Shown here: in pieces, positions 1-5,100 of the stretch
Numbering within the stretch: position 1 is the first letter of the stretch
How the letters are laid out: the number at the start of each line of letters is the position of its first letter
Source of the DNA: an uncultured Clostridia bacterium
GTDB taxonomy: Bacteria; Bacillota; Clostridia; Christensenellales; UBA1242
Direction: 5' to 3'
DNA length: 5,100 nucleotides
Assembly (NCBI GenBank): GCA_934725745.1
Contig: CAKVCH010000060.1
Coordinates: forward strand, 1 to 5,100
Translations under genes and position numbers: made by a program
The notes under the pieces: generated by a model
What the model saw: only the letters and a program-made list of their open reading frames with translations
The model's database searches: none
What the model was told of the DNA's origin: nothing

Positions 1-880
1 CAATAGCGCCGTCTGAGCACGCTGTAATGATTTGTCTAAGTGGAGTAGTCCTAATGTCACCAACGGCAAAAATTCCTTTAACACTCGTTTGCATATATTG
101 GTCGGTTATGATGTATCCTTGCGCGTCCTTTTCTAAATCAAAATCTAAAATTTCGGTGTCAGGCCCACGCCCAATACAAACAAAAAGTCCGCCAACAGAA
201 AGGGAAGTAACTTCGTGGGTGATAAGATTTTCAACATCGATTTTCTCAATTTTCTTTTCACCACTGATGTTTTTTACTGCACTATTTAAAATAAGTTCAA
301 TGTTTTTCCTATTTTTAACTTCGTCTTGCAATATTTTTTCGCCACGGAACTCGTCGCGTCTATGAATGAGATAAACCTTTTTTGCTATATTTGCCAAATA
401 AATTGCGTCTTCAAGGGCAGTGTTTCCACCCCCAACAAGAGCGACTGTTTCGCCTTTGTATAATGCGCCGTCACAAGTTGCGCAATAACTTACACCTTTT
501 CCAATGTAATCCCGCTCATGCTCGACACCAAGTTTTCTAACACTTGCGCCATATGCTAAAATTACCGCATATGCTTTTATTGTTTCCGAAAAACATTCAA
601 TAACTTTAACATCTCCTTCAATTTTTACTTTTTTAACTTCGTCAAAAATAAAAGGGATGTTGAGTTCTTGCGTATGCTCAAACATTTTTGTTGCAAGGTC
701 CATTCCAGAAATTGTCCCAAACCCAGTGAAGTTGGAAACATCTGCTGTATTACAAATTGCGCCCCCAGGGAGAGCCTTTTCAATAATAACAGTGTCAAGT
801 CCCGCGCGCTTAGCATAAATACTTGCGGTCATTCCTGCAGGTCCACCGCCCAAAATCACAAGGTCATAAATTTTTTCCAT
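1..880 (-). CDS. trxB: Thioredoxin reductase (NADPH), C-terminus cut by window edge
   Basis: Cytoplasmic FAD enzyme that passes electrons from NADPH to thioredoxin. Reading the minus strand from the ATG at 880-878 gives 293 open codons running off the left edge. The family is usually about 310 residues, so only the last 15-20 are missing. Visible in order: FAD-binding GGGPAG at residues 11-16; the redox-active pair C133 and C136 in a CATCDG motif; the NADPH-binding GGGNTA at about 150-155; HRRDEFRG at 173-180, whose paired arginines fit NADPH rather than NADH; and the second FAD motif GDIR at 274-277 followed by LRQ. The start is supported by GGGGG five bases upstream (886-890) and by a promoter just beyond it. 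One oddity is that the ATGA segment before the CATC motif reads AYGA (Y110). The gene is divergent from ung, and no thioredoxin gene is in view. The assignment rests on family motifs I recognise, not on a database search. Confidence 0.95.
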   Translation of the reverse strand, partial: MEKIYDLVILGGGPAGMTASIYAKRAGLDTVIIEKALPGGAICNTADVSNFTGFGTISGMDLATKMFEHTQELNIPFIFDEVKKVKIEGDVKVIECFSETIKAYAVILAYGASVRKLGVEHERDYIGKGVSYCATCDGALYKGETVALVGGGNTALEDAIYLANIAKKVYLIHRRDEFRGEKILQDEVKNRKNIELILNSAVKNISGEKKIEKIDVENLITHEVTSLSVGGLFVCIGRGPDTEILDFDLEKDAQGYIITDQYMQTSVKGIFAVGDIRTTPLRQIITACSDGAI

Positions 881-902
881 TTTCGCCCCCAAAATTAAGT
901 CT

Positions 903-932
903 ATTATAAAATATTTTTGTGCAAAATGCCAA
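903..932 (-). promoter_or_regulatory. Sigma-A-type promoter of trxB
   Basis: On the minus strand a TTGGCA -35 box (932-927) and a perfect TATAAT -10 box (908-903) are separated by 18 bases. Transcription would start near 896, leaving a leader of about 16 bases that still contains the Shine-Dalgarno GGGGG at 890-886. The hexamers are seen directly; activity is inferred. Confidence 0.7.
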
Positions 933-991
933 ATAAAAAAGCACTTTTTTTTGACATTCTATTCATTTTATTTTTGTTTTGTGAGACTTTA

Positions 992-1000
992 TGGTAAAAT
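992..1000 (+). promoter_or_regulatory. Candidate extended -10 element upstream of ung
   Basis: TGGTAAAAT matches an extended -10 (TGnTATAAT) with one mismatch in the hexamer. No good -35 lies at the right distance; TTGTTT at 974-979 gives only a 15-base spacer. A start at about 1007 would fall inside the ung Shine-Dalgarno GTGGAG (1005-1010) and leave almost no leader. A perfect TTGACA at 951-956 lies too far upstream to pair with this element, so the true ung promoter is unresolved. Confidence 0.3.
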
Positions 1001-1015
1001 AACAGTGGAGAAAAT

Positions 1016-1687
1016 ATGTTTTACATTGCAAAAAATTGGTATGAATTACTAAAAAATGAATTTAATAAAGACTACTTTAAGACCTTGCAAGCATTTTTAA
1101 ATAACGAGTACGCCACAAAAACAATTTACCCACCTGATAAACTTGTTTTTAATGCGCTAAATCAAACAAAATTTAAAGATGTAAAGGTCGTAATTTTAGG
1201 GCAAGACCCATATATAAATGAAGGACAGGCGCACGGGCTTTGCTTTTCAGTCGAACACGGCGAAATCCCGCCAAGTTTAAAAAATATTTATAAAGAACTT
1301 CACGATGAACTTGGGACTTACATACCAAACAATGGCAATTTGACTAAGTGGGCAAAGCAAGGAGTCTTACTTTTAAATAGCGTCTTAACAGTCGAAAAAG
1401 GTAAGAGCTTTAGCCATAAAGGAAAAGGTTGGGAGCGTTTCACGCACGAAATTATTTCTTTCGTTGCGCAAAAATATTCGCCAGTGGTCTTTCTTCTTTG
1501 GGGTAATGGTGCAAAAAATATCGTAAAAGATATTGACTTAACTGGTCACTATGTCCTAACTTGCGCGCATCCAAGCCCATTATCTGCAAACAACGGATTT
1601 TTTGGATGTGGTCACTTCTTAAAATGCAACAAGTTTTTGGAATCGAAAGGAATAGAGCCTATCGATTGGCAAATAGAAAACATATAA
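1016..1687 (+). CDS. ung: Uracil-DNA glycosylase, family 1
   Basis: Removes uracil from DNA by cutting the N-glycosidic bond, the first step of base-excision repair of deaminated cytosine or misincorporated dUMP. It is 223 residues, close to the usual size, and lines up almost residue for residue with the E. coli enzyme as I remember it. Visible: GQDPY at 62-66 with the water-activating D64 and Y66, the thymine-excluding tyrosine; F77, which stacks on uracil; LLLN ending at N121, the uracil-recognition asparagine; and HPSPLS at 185-190 with catalytic H185 and the minor-groove leucine L189, followed by GFFGCGHF. The family-typical PIDW sits near the C-terminus. The start has GTGGAG (1005-1010) five bases upstream. 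One oddity is residue 67: it is isoleucine where the family signature GQDPYH has histidine. All other key residues are kept, so it is probably active. It is divergent from trxB, and the next gene has its own promoter, so ung is probably transcribed alone. Confidence 0.97.
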   Translation: MFYIAKNWYELLKNEFNKDYFKTLQAFLNNEYATKTIYPPDKLVFNALNQTKFKDVKVVILGQDPYINEGQAHGLCFSVEHGEIPPSLKNIYKELHDELGTYIPNNGNLTKWAKQGVLLLNSVLTVEKGKSFSHKGKGWERFTHEIISFVAQKYSPVVFLLWGNGAKNIVKDIDLTGHYVLTCAHPSPLSANNGFFGCGHFLKCNKFLESKGIEPIDWQIENI

Positions 1688-1754
1688 TTTTTTGCCTTTT
1701 TATGTAAAAAATAAATTTTTTTAGGTGATTTATAGAAATAAGTCCTATATTTTC

Positions 1755-1783
1755 TTGACATATAATAGGCTATAATGTAGAAT
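1755..1783 (+). promoter_or_regulatory. Strong sigma-A-type promoter of the O-antigen ligase-like gene
   Basis: A consensus TTGACA (1755-1760) is followed after exactly 17 bases by TAGAAT (1778-1783). This predicts a start near 1790 and a leader of about 18 bases holding the Shine-Dalgarno GGAGAAGG (1794-1801), six bases before the ATG at 1808. Two perfect TATAAT hexamers (1761-1766 and 1771-1776) lie inside the spacer. Neither has a good -35 at normal distance, because the same TTGACA is 0 and 10 bases away. The TAGAAT pairing is therefore preferred, though the exact -10 used is uncertain. Confidence 0.7.
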
Positions 1784-1807
1784 GAATTTAATTGGAGAAG
1801 GTTAAAA

Positions 1808-3475
1808 ATGGAAATTGCGAAGCGTGAAGCGGGGCAACAAATAGGTTTAAAAATTAGAGAGATATTAAACAGTAAGTGGATTCTTTTTGCCTTAGCAGTT
1901 GTTATCGCTGTTTTTTGGGCGGTTGATTTTCCTTATGTATCTCTTCCTATTTTGCTTGTGTACGAAGGCTTGGTTTTATACTTTTGCCGTGACGACATTA
2001 AAGCGTTTTTGTTCCCAATGCTCGCAATCTCTTATTCTATAACGACCATTCATTCTGGAATAGGCAATTGGATTTTTTACTTAGCAATTTTTGGCTCTTT
2101 TATAGGTTTTCTTATTGCATACATAATTAGGGAAAAGGTAAAATATAAAAGAAATTTTAAACGCGGAGAACTTTTACCAGCGTTCATTTTGGCGGGGGTT
2201 GGAAATGTTTTAGGCGGAGTAATAGGTTTTTTTGATTTTAAAATCTTCTTAATTGTTGCGTTTTTTTCTCTATTAGTCTATTTTTTATATTGGTTGTTCA
2301 TAAATTTTCTTTCAAAAGAAGATAAAGAATACATAGCCTATGCTTTTATTGCTTTAACAACACTTATATGTTTTGAAATAGTCATATCCTACGCGCGCGC
2401 GGACAGTTTAGTAGATGCAATTAAATGGAAAATCGTTAGAATCGGCACGGGGGAGATAAACGCGGCGGCGATTTTTATGATTAGTGGTGTTTTGTCGTGC
2501 TTCTATTTAGCGCGAGGCAAAAAACACGACTATCTTTATATGCTTTTAGGTTTTGTTTTTGACCTTTTTGTTTATTTGACTTATTCTAGAATCTCTTTAG
2601 CAATTTGCGCGGTTGCTTCAATCGTCTATTTCTTTGTGGATTTAAAAGACAGCAAAAACAAAAAAGTAATAGGCATTGTTTTTGGAACTCTCGTTGGCTT
2701 GTTTGCTATTTTCCTATTGATTTTTTGGGAAAGAATAAGCAACCTTTTCTTCTATTACTTGCGTGTTGGTATTGGCAAAAACGGCAGAGAATATCTCTGG
2801 AAATGGTGCTGGTATCAATTTGAAGACAATATGTTTTTCGGAATTGGCTTTGTAACAAGAGACGCCGAAGCGATGCAAAATTTAATCCCAGGCATTGAAA
2901 ATATCGGGACTGGAATTGGACTTGTTAATGCTCATAACACTATGCTTCATTTCTTGACTTGTACAGGGCTTATTGGGTCGGTGCTTAATTTATATCTTTA
3001 CTATAAGAAATATCAAATGGTATTTACAAAATTTGATAAATTTAAATTTTTTGTTCTTATGAATTATCTTTGCATATTCGTATCTGGATGTTTTGACCCA
3101 ACACCAAACAACAGTATTTTCCATATGGAACTTGAAAACGAAGATAAAGAACCTTGGGAACTTGAAAGAAAAAAAGTAAATAGCATTGTAAGTCGTTACC
3201 TTGAAATGCCAAAATCAGATAGCATAAATTCGCAACCTGATATGAAAATGGACGGCACAGTAAATGTAGATTCTAGTAACAACGAGACAGAAGTTAAAAG
3301 AATAAAGTCGACAAAACATTCAAAAGAGAAAAAGACTGTGGAAGATAATGCAAAAGATGAAATGAAAATAACAAATAAAAAGGAAACTGCCCAGAAAAAA
3401 TCAAGCAAAGCGCAACACACATCTACTCAAATTAAAGACTTTTATAAAACGAAAAATGAAAGGGAAAGCAAATAG
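1808..3475 (+). CDS. O-antigen ligase/polymerase-like membrane protein (Wzy_C/WaaL type) with charged tail
   Basis: Members of this superfamily polymerise or attach lipid-linked glycans at the outer face of the membrane. In a Gram-positive host a role in a capsular or wall polysaccharide is the natural guess, but the substrate cannot be read from sequence. The protein has 555 residues. About 13 hydrophobic segments lie roughly at 24-42, 46-60, 66-84, 87-107, 122-141, 145-168, 175-196, 216-235, 241-257, 258-277, 286-307, 375-398 and 413-429. Family-like motifs are TYSR at 258-261, GREYLW at 326-331 followed by FFGIGF, and NAHNTMLHFL at 374-383, the last matching the HN-x-L pattern after the large outer loop. 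There is no cleavable signal peptide. After DPTPNN (430-435) the chain becomes hydrophilic to the end: 22 of the last 115 residues are lysine. Ligases and polymerases usually end with further membrane spans, so this end is unusual. The start is set by a strong Shine-Dalgarno. The gene is convergent with a glycosyltransferase. The family is fairly sure, the exact function is not. Confidence 0.8.
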   Translation: MEIAKREAGQQIGLKIREILNSKWILFALAVVIAVFWAVDFPYVSLPILLVYEGLVLYFCRDDIKAFLFPMLAISYSITTIHSGIGNWIFYLAIFGSFIGFLIAYIIREKVKYKRNFKRGELLPAFILAGVGNVLGGVIGFFDFKIFLIVAFFSLLVYFLYWLFINFLSKEDKEYIAYAFIALTTLICFEIVISYARADSLVDAIKWKIVRIGTGEINAAAIFMISGVLSCFYLARGKKHDYLYMLLGFVFDLFVYLTYSRISLAICAVASIVYFFVDLKDSKNKKVIGIVFGTLVGLFAIFLLIFWERISNLFFYYLRVGIGKNGREYLWKWCWYQFEDNMFFGIGFVTRDAEAMQNLIPGIENIGTGIGLVNAHNTMLHFLTCTGLIGSVLNLYLYYKKYQMVFTKFDKFKFFVLMNYLCIFVSGCFDPTPNNSIFHMELENEDKEPWELERKKVNSIVSRYLEMPKSDSINSQPDMKMDGTVNVDSSNNETEVKRIKSTKHSKEKKTVEDNAKDEMKITNKKETAQKKSSKAQHTSTQIKDFYKTKNERESK

Positions 3476-3507
3476 AAAAATGGTAGTAAAATTTACTACC
3501 ATTTTTT
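3476..3507. terminator. Bidirectional intrinsic terminator between convergent genes
   Basis: Perfect 15-base inverted arms (3476-3490 and 3492-3506) flank a single central base. The GC part of the stem is TGGTAG/CTACCA. The outer ends are A5 on the left and T6 on the right, so either strand gives a hairpin followed by a U-run. It begins directly after the stop codon of the plus-strand gene (ending 3475) and lies 24 bases past the stop of the minus-strand gene (ending 3531), so it can serve both. Confidence 0.88.
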
Positions 3508-3530
3508 AGTCAAATTAAAATTACAAATTT

Positions 3531-4688
3531 TTATTCTATCCCAAGTTGATGCGCGACTATGTCTGCAATTGCGTCGGCACCATTGTCGAATTTGTTGATT
3601 TTATATGTGTTTTTTCTGTATTCGTCAAGCAAACTCGGATTTTGTATGTAACTTTCTACAAGTTCTCTTGCTTTCTTTTTGTCAGGGCAGTAGACCCCCA
3701 TTTTATAAATTTCAGTAAATAATTTGCTGGATGTTTTCTCAATTTCGCCCGAGTAAAAATTGGTCATAATTGGTGTGTGCATAAAGACGCAATCTGTTAT
3801 GGCGTTTGGTCCTGCTTTTGTGATGTAAAGGTCTGACGCACACAAAATCTCAGGCAAATTAGGAACAAAAGGTTGGGGAAGGAAGGTGATATTTTCTGGC
3901 ACACTCTTTTGTAACTCCAAATATTCATTGTAAAGTTTTTCATTTTTTCCACAAATAGGAATGATTGTGATAGGAAGAGTTGTTTTTAATAATTCTTTTG
4001 TAAAATCGTTTAGTTTTGCTTTTGCGTACGCGCCGTCTGCTAGAACAACTGTAAATTTGTTCATTGGAAGATTATATTTTTTACGATAAAATTCTTTTGA
4101 TTCGTTGGCATTAACAACACATTCGCGCGTGATAAAGCTAACTTCTTTAACATTCTTAATGTGACGAATGTCTTTTGCTTCGTTTAGGGCATAAGGGTTG
4201 TTGACAATAAACAAATCTCCCGTTCTATCCCACCAACCGTGCGTGTTGTGGTCTGGATTGTAGGCAATAACTTGTGAGTTGTATTTGCCTTTTTTCTTGC
4301 CCACGCACGCGATATGATGCGTCGCGAAATATGTCGAAATAATCGCGTCGGGATTTTTCTCTTCATAAAGTTTTATAAGTCCGCGTTTAACTTTTCTAAA
4401 AACGGTTGAAAACACAAATTTTAAACTATTTTGTTCACCAAAAATTTTCATAGCGAGCAATTGTGCTCTAAGGTGCGTTTTGTGCTTGTTTGCAAGTTTA
4501 ACTTCATTTATAGCAAATTGCTCGTATTTTTGCATACTTTTGTCGGGTGAATCCCTAAAAACATAGCACCTTTCGACATCAATCTTGTCTCCATATTTTC
4601 TCTCTAAACTCTCAGCAATGGCTTCGGCGGTTACAATATGCCCTTGACCCGCTTCGCAAAATGTGACAAGAACTTTCTTTTTATCCAT
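3531..4688 (-). CDS. MGDG-synthase/UgtP-like glycosyltransferase (GT28 type)
   Basis: A GT-B fold glycosyltransferase of the MurG/MGDG synthase/UgtP group. Relatives move a sugar from a UDP-sugar to diacylglycerol or lipid-linked acceptors at the inner face of the membrane, making glycolipids or lipoteichoic-acid anchors. The 385 residues match the usual length. The N-terminal half looks like the MGDG_synth domain: a glycine-rich AGQGH loop at 13-17 followed by the TAEAIAESL helix, PDAIIST at 113-119, and NPDHNTHGWW at 144-153, which fits the family's D..H..W pattern. The C-terminal half is the donor domain: ICGKNEKL at 245-252, a short strand with NITFLPQPF near 266-274, and ASDLYITKAGPNAI at 284-297. 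There are no membrane spans or signal peptide, as expected for a peripheral enzyme. The donor site diverges: the usual EA after the glycine-rich turn is DC (299-300), and the QE..N stretch is replaced by GEIEKT (314-319). Start: GGGG four bases before the ATG. A role in membrane glycolipid synthesis is inferred; the sugar and acceptor are unknown. Confidence 0.85.
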   Translation of the reverse strand: MDKKKVLVTFCEAGQGHIVTAEAIAESLERKYGDKIDVERCYVFRDSPDKSMQKYEQFAINEVKLANKHKTHLRAQLLAMKIFGEQNSLKFVFSTVFRKVKRGLIKLYEEKNPDAIISTYFATHHIACVGKKKGKYNSQVIAYNPDHNTHGWWDRTGDLFIVNNPYALNEAKDIRHIKNVKEVSFITRECVVNANESKEFYRKKYNLPMNKFTVVLADGAYAKAKLNDFTKELLKTTLPITIIPICGKNEKLYNEYLELQKSVPENITFLPQPFVPNLPEILCASDLYITKAGPNAITDCVFMHTPIMTNFYSGEIEKTSSKLFTEIYKMGVYCPDKKKARELVESYIQNPSLLDEYRKNTYKINKFDNGADAIADIVAHQLGIE

Positions 4689-4711
4689 AAATCCCCACTT
4701 TTATTCTGTTT

Positions 4712-4741
4712 AGAATATTTAGTATCTGTTGTAACTTTCAA
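4712..4741 (-). promoter_or_regulatory. Candidate promoter of the glycosyltransferase gene
   Basis: On the minus strand TTGAAA (4741-4736) and TATTCT (4717-4712) are 18 bases apart. The predicted start near 4704 gives a leader of about 16 bases, similar to the leaders predicted for trxB and the O-antigen ligase-like gene. A palindrome, TATTCT-GTTT-AGAATA at 4702-4717, overlaps the -10 and start region and could be a regulator site. Both boxes are imperfect, so this is tentative. Confidence 0.45.
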
Positions 4742-4926
4742 AATTTTGTTTTTGTTTTTTCTTATAATAGTCTTTAAAAACAAATATTTTAAAGTTTATT
4801 TTCGACATTATTATACAATAACCATAACACAAATATTTTTTTTTGTAAAACAAAAAGAAGCGAATTGTCATATTTAGTCGTTTTTGTGTTTTTTTAAAGG
4901 TTAAAATAAAAACTTTCTTTTTATTC
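4742..4926. other. AT-rich intergenic spacer with no gene seen
   Basis: This stretch lies between the glycosyltransferase promoter and the SRP RNA promoter. It is made of A- and T-runs with little G or C. I found no credible small gene: the plus-strand open frame crossing it has no ribosome binding site and starts inside the antisense of the glycosyltransferase. The one hairpin-like stretch (4840-4856) pairs T-runs with A-runs and has only one G-C pair. Confidence 0.6.
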
Positions 4927-4954
4927 TTGCTTTTTGTGAAAAAATAAGTATAAT
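4927..4954 (+). promoter_or_regulatory. Promoter of the SRP RNA gene
   Basis: TTGCTT (4927-4932) and a perfect TATAAT (4949-4954) are separated by 16 bases. This places the transcript start at about 4961, just before the conserved GTGCTA at the 5' side of SRP RNA. The agreement between the predicted start and the RNA homology supports both calls. Confidence 0.75.
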
Positions 4955-4960
4955 GTCTAA

Positions 4961-5100
4961 AGAAGTGCTAGGTGGGGAGCTAGTGGTGCCCTTAACCTAC
5001 AATCCACTACAGTAGGGCCGAAGGTTTGTCTCGGGGCAACTTTGTTAAGAAAGAGCGTATATTTACAATGTTGAAATCAAGGTCTTGTGCAACTGTTAAC
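4961..5100 (+). ncRNA. ffs: Signal recognition particle RNA, large bacterial type (5' part only)
   Basis: RNA scaffold of the signal recognition particle, which with Ffh targets nascent membrane and secreted proteins to the translocon. The sequence follows the B. subtilis scRNA as I remember it, block by block: GTGCTA at 4965-4970, TAGTGGTGCCC at 4981-4991, CCTACAATCCACTA at 4996-5009, AGTAGGGCCGAA at 5011-5022, CTCGGGGCAAC at 5030-5040, and GGTCTTGTGCAAC at about 5082-5094, matching GGTCCTGCGCAAT. These blocks form the Alu domain and the start of the long helix 5. This is the large form found in Bacilli and Clostridia, not the short 4.5S form. The S domain that binds Ffh, with the second half of helix 5, lies beyond the window, so the 3' end is not seen. 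The exact 5' end is inferred from the promoter. In related genomes this gene often precedes dnaX, which cannot be checked here. Confidence 0.92.

Noticed and set aside
27..365. Plus-strand open frame of 112 codons
   Set aside because: It is antisense to trxB, which has clear family motifs over the same bases. There is no ribosome binding site and no recognisable protein.
625..898. Open frames at 625-816 (minus) and 668-898 (plus)
   Set aside because: Both are out-of-frame shadows of the trxB N-terminal region and lack start signals.
951..956. Perfect TTGACA upstream of ung as its -35 box
   Set aside because: No acceptable -10 lies 15-19 bases downstream (the region is T-rich), and the TAAAAT at 995-1000 is 38 bases away.
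1697..1722. Possible terminator after ung (TTTTTA-TG-TAAAAA followed later by a T-run)
   Set aside because: The stem has no G-C pairs, and TAAA separates it from the T-run, so it is too weak to call.
1744..1769. CCTAT/ATAGG inverted repeat flanking the -35 of the membrane protein gene
   Set aside because: Only five bases match cleanly, with mismatched extension, and such short repeats are expected by chance in this AT-rich DNA.
2605..2823. Plus-strand open frame of 72 codons
   Set aside because: It overlaps the membrane protein gene in another frame, with composition that is just the shifted reading of hydrophobic codons.
3196..3420. Minus-strand hydrophobic open frame of 74 codons
   Set aside because: It is the antisense of the lysine-rich tail (AAA/AAG read as TTT/CTT). 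The apparent membrane character is an artefact, and no promoter or ribosome binding site is visible.
4184..4366. Minus-strand open frame of 60 codons
   Set aside because: It lies inside the glycosyltransferase gene on the same strand in another frame, with no supporting signal.
4840..4856. TTTTTGT-AAA-ACAAAAA hairpin in the spacer
   Set aside because: It contains a single G-C pair, and no gene ends nearby that would need a terminator.
4638..4877. Plus-strand hydrophobic open frame of 79 codons
   Set aside because: It starts in the antisense of the glycosyltransferase and runs through AT-rich spacer. Phe, Ile and Lys richness is expected by chance there, and no Shine-Dalgarno precedes it.

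Overview
The window looks like chromosomal DNA from a low-GC Gram-positive bacterium (Bacillota, probably a Clostridia-like lineage). The DNA is strongly AT-rich. Genes have purine-rich Shine-Dalgarno sites 4-6 bases before ATG, and several have sigma-A-type TTGACA/TATAAT promoters. The right edge carries the start of a large SRP RNA with an Alu domain, a type typical of Bacilli and Clostridia. TGG is used for Trp and all stops seen are TAA or TAG, so nothing argues against the standard bacterial code. The species cannot be named from the sequence alone.

Layout, left to right. (1) Positions 1-880, minus strand: thioredoxin reductase (trxB), complete at its N-terminus and cut by the window edge just before its C-terminus. 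(2) 881-1015: divergent intergenic region with a good trxB promoter and a weaker candidate for the opposite gene. (3) 1016-1687, plus: family-1 uracil-DNA glycosylase (ung). (4) 1688-1807: a strong promoter with stacked -10-like hexamers. (5) 1808-3475, plus: a multi-spanning membrane protein of the O-antigen ligase/polymerase (Wzy_C/WaaL-like) type with a long lysine-rich tail. (6) 3476-3507: a symmetrical bidirectional terminator between convergent genes. (7) 3531-4688, minus: a MurG/UgtP/MGDG-synthase-like glycosyltransferase. (8) 4689-4960: an AT-rich spacer with the glycosyltransferase promoter on one side and the SRP RNA promoter on the other. (9) 4961 to the window end: the 5' part of SRP RNA.

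The genes appear to be separately transcribed units, not one pathway: redox homeostasis (TrxB), base-excision repair (Ung), two envelope-related proteins (a polysaccharide polymerase/ligase-like protein and a glycolipid-type glycosyltransferase) and protein targeting (SRP RNA). The two envelope genes are convergent and share a terminator, but nothing shows that they act on the same substrate.

I see no mobile element, CRISPR array, phage gene or defence system, and no clearly new system. The points most worth a second look are substitutions at usually conserved motif positions in Ung, TrxB and the glycosyltransferase, and the unusual C-terminus of the O-antigen ligase-like protein.
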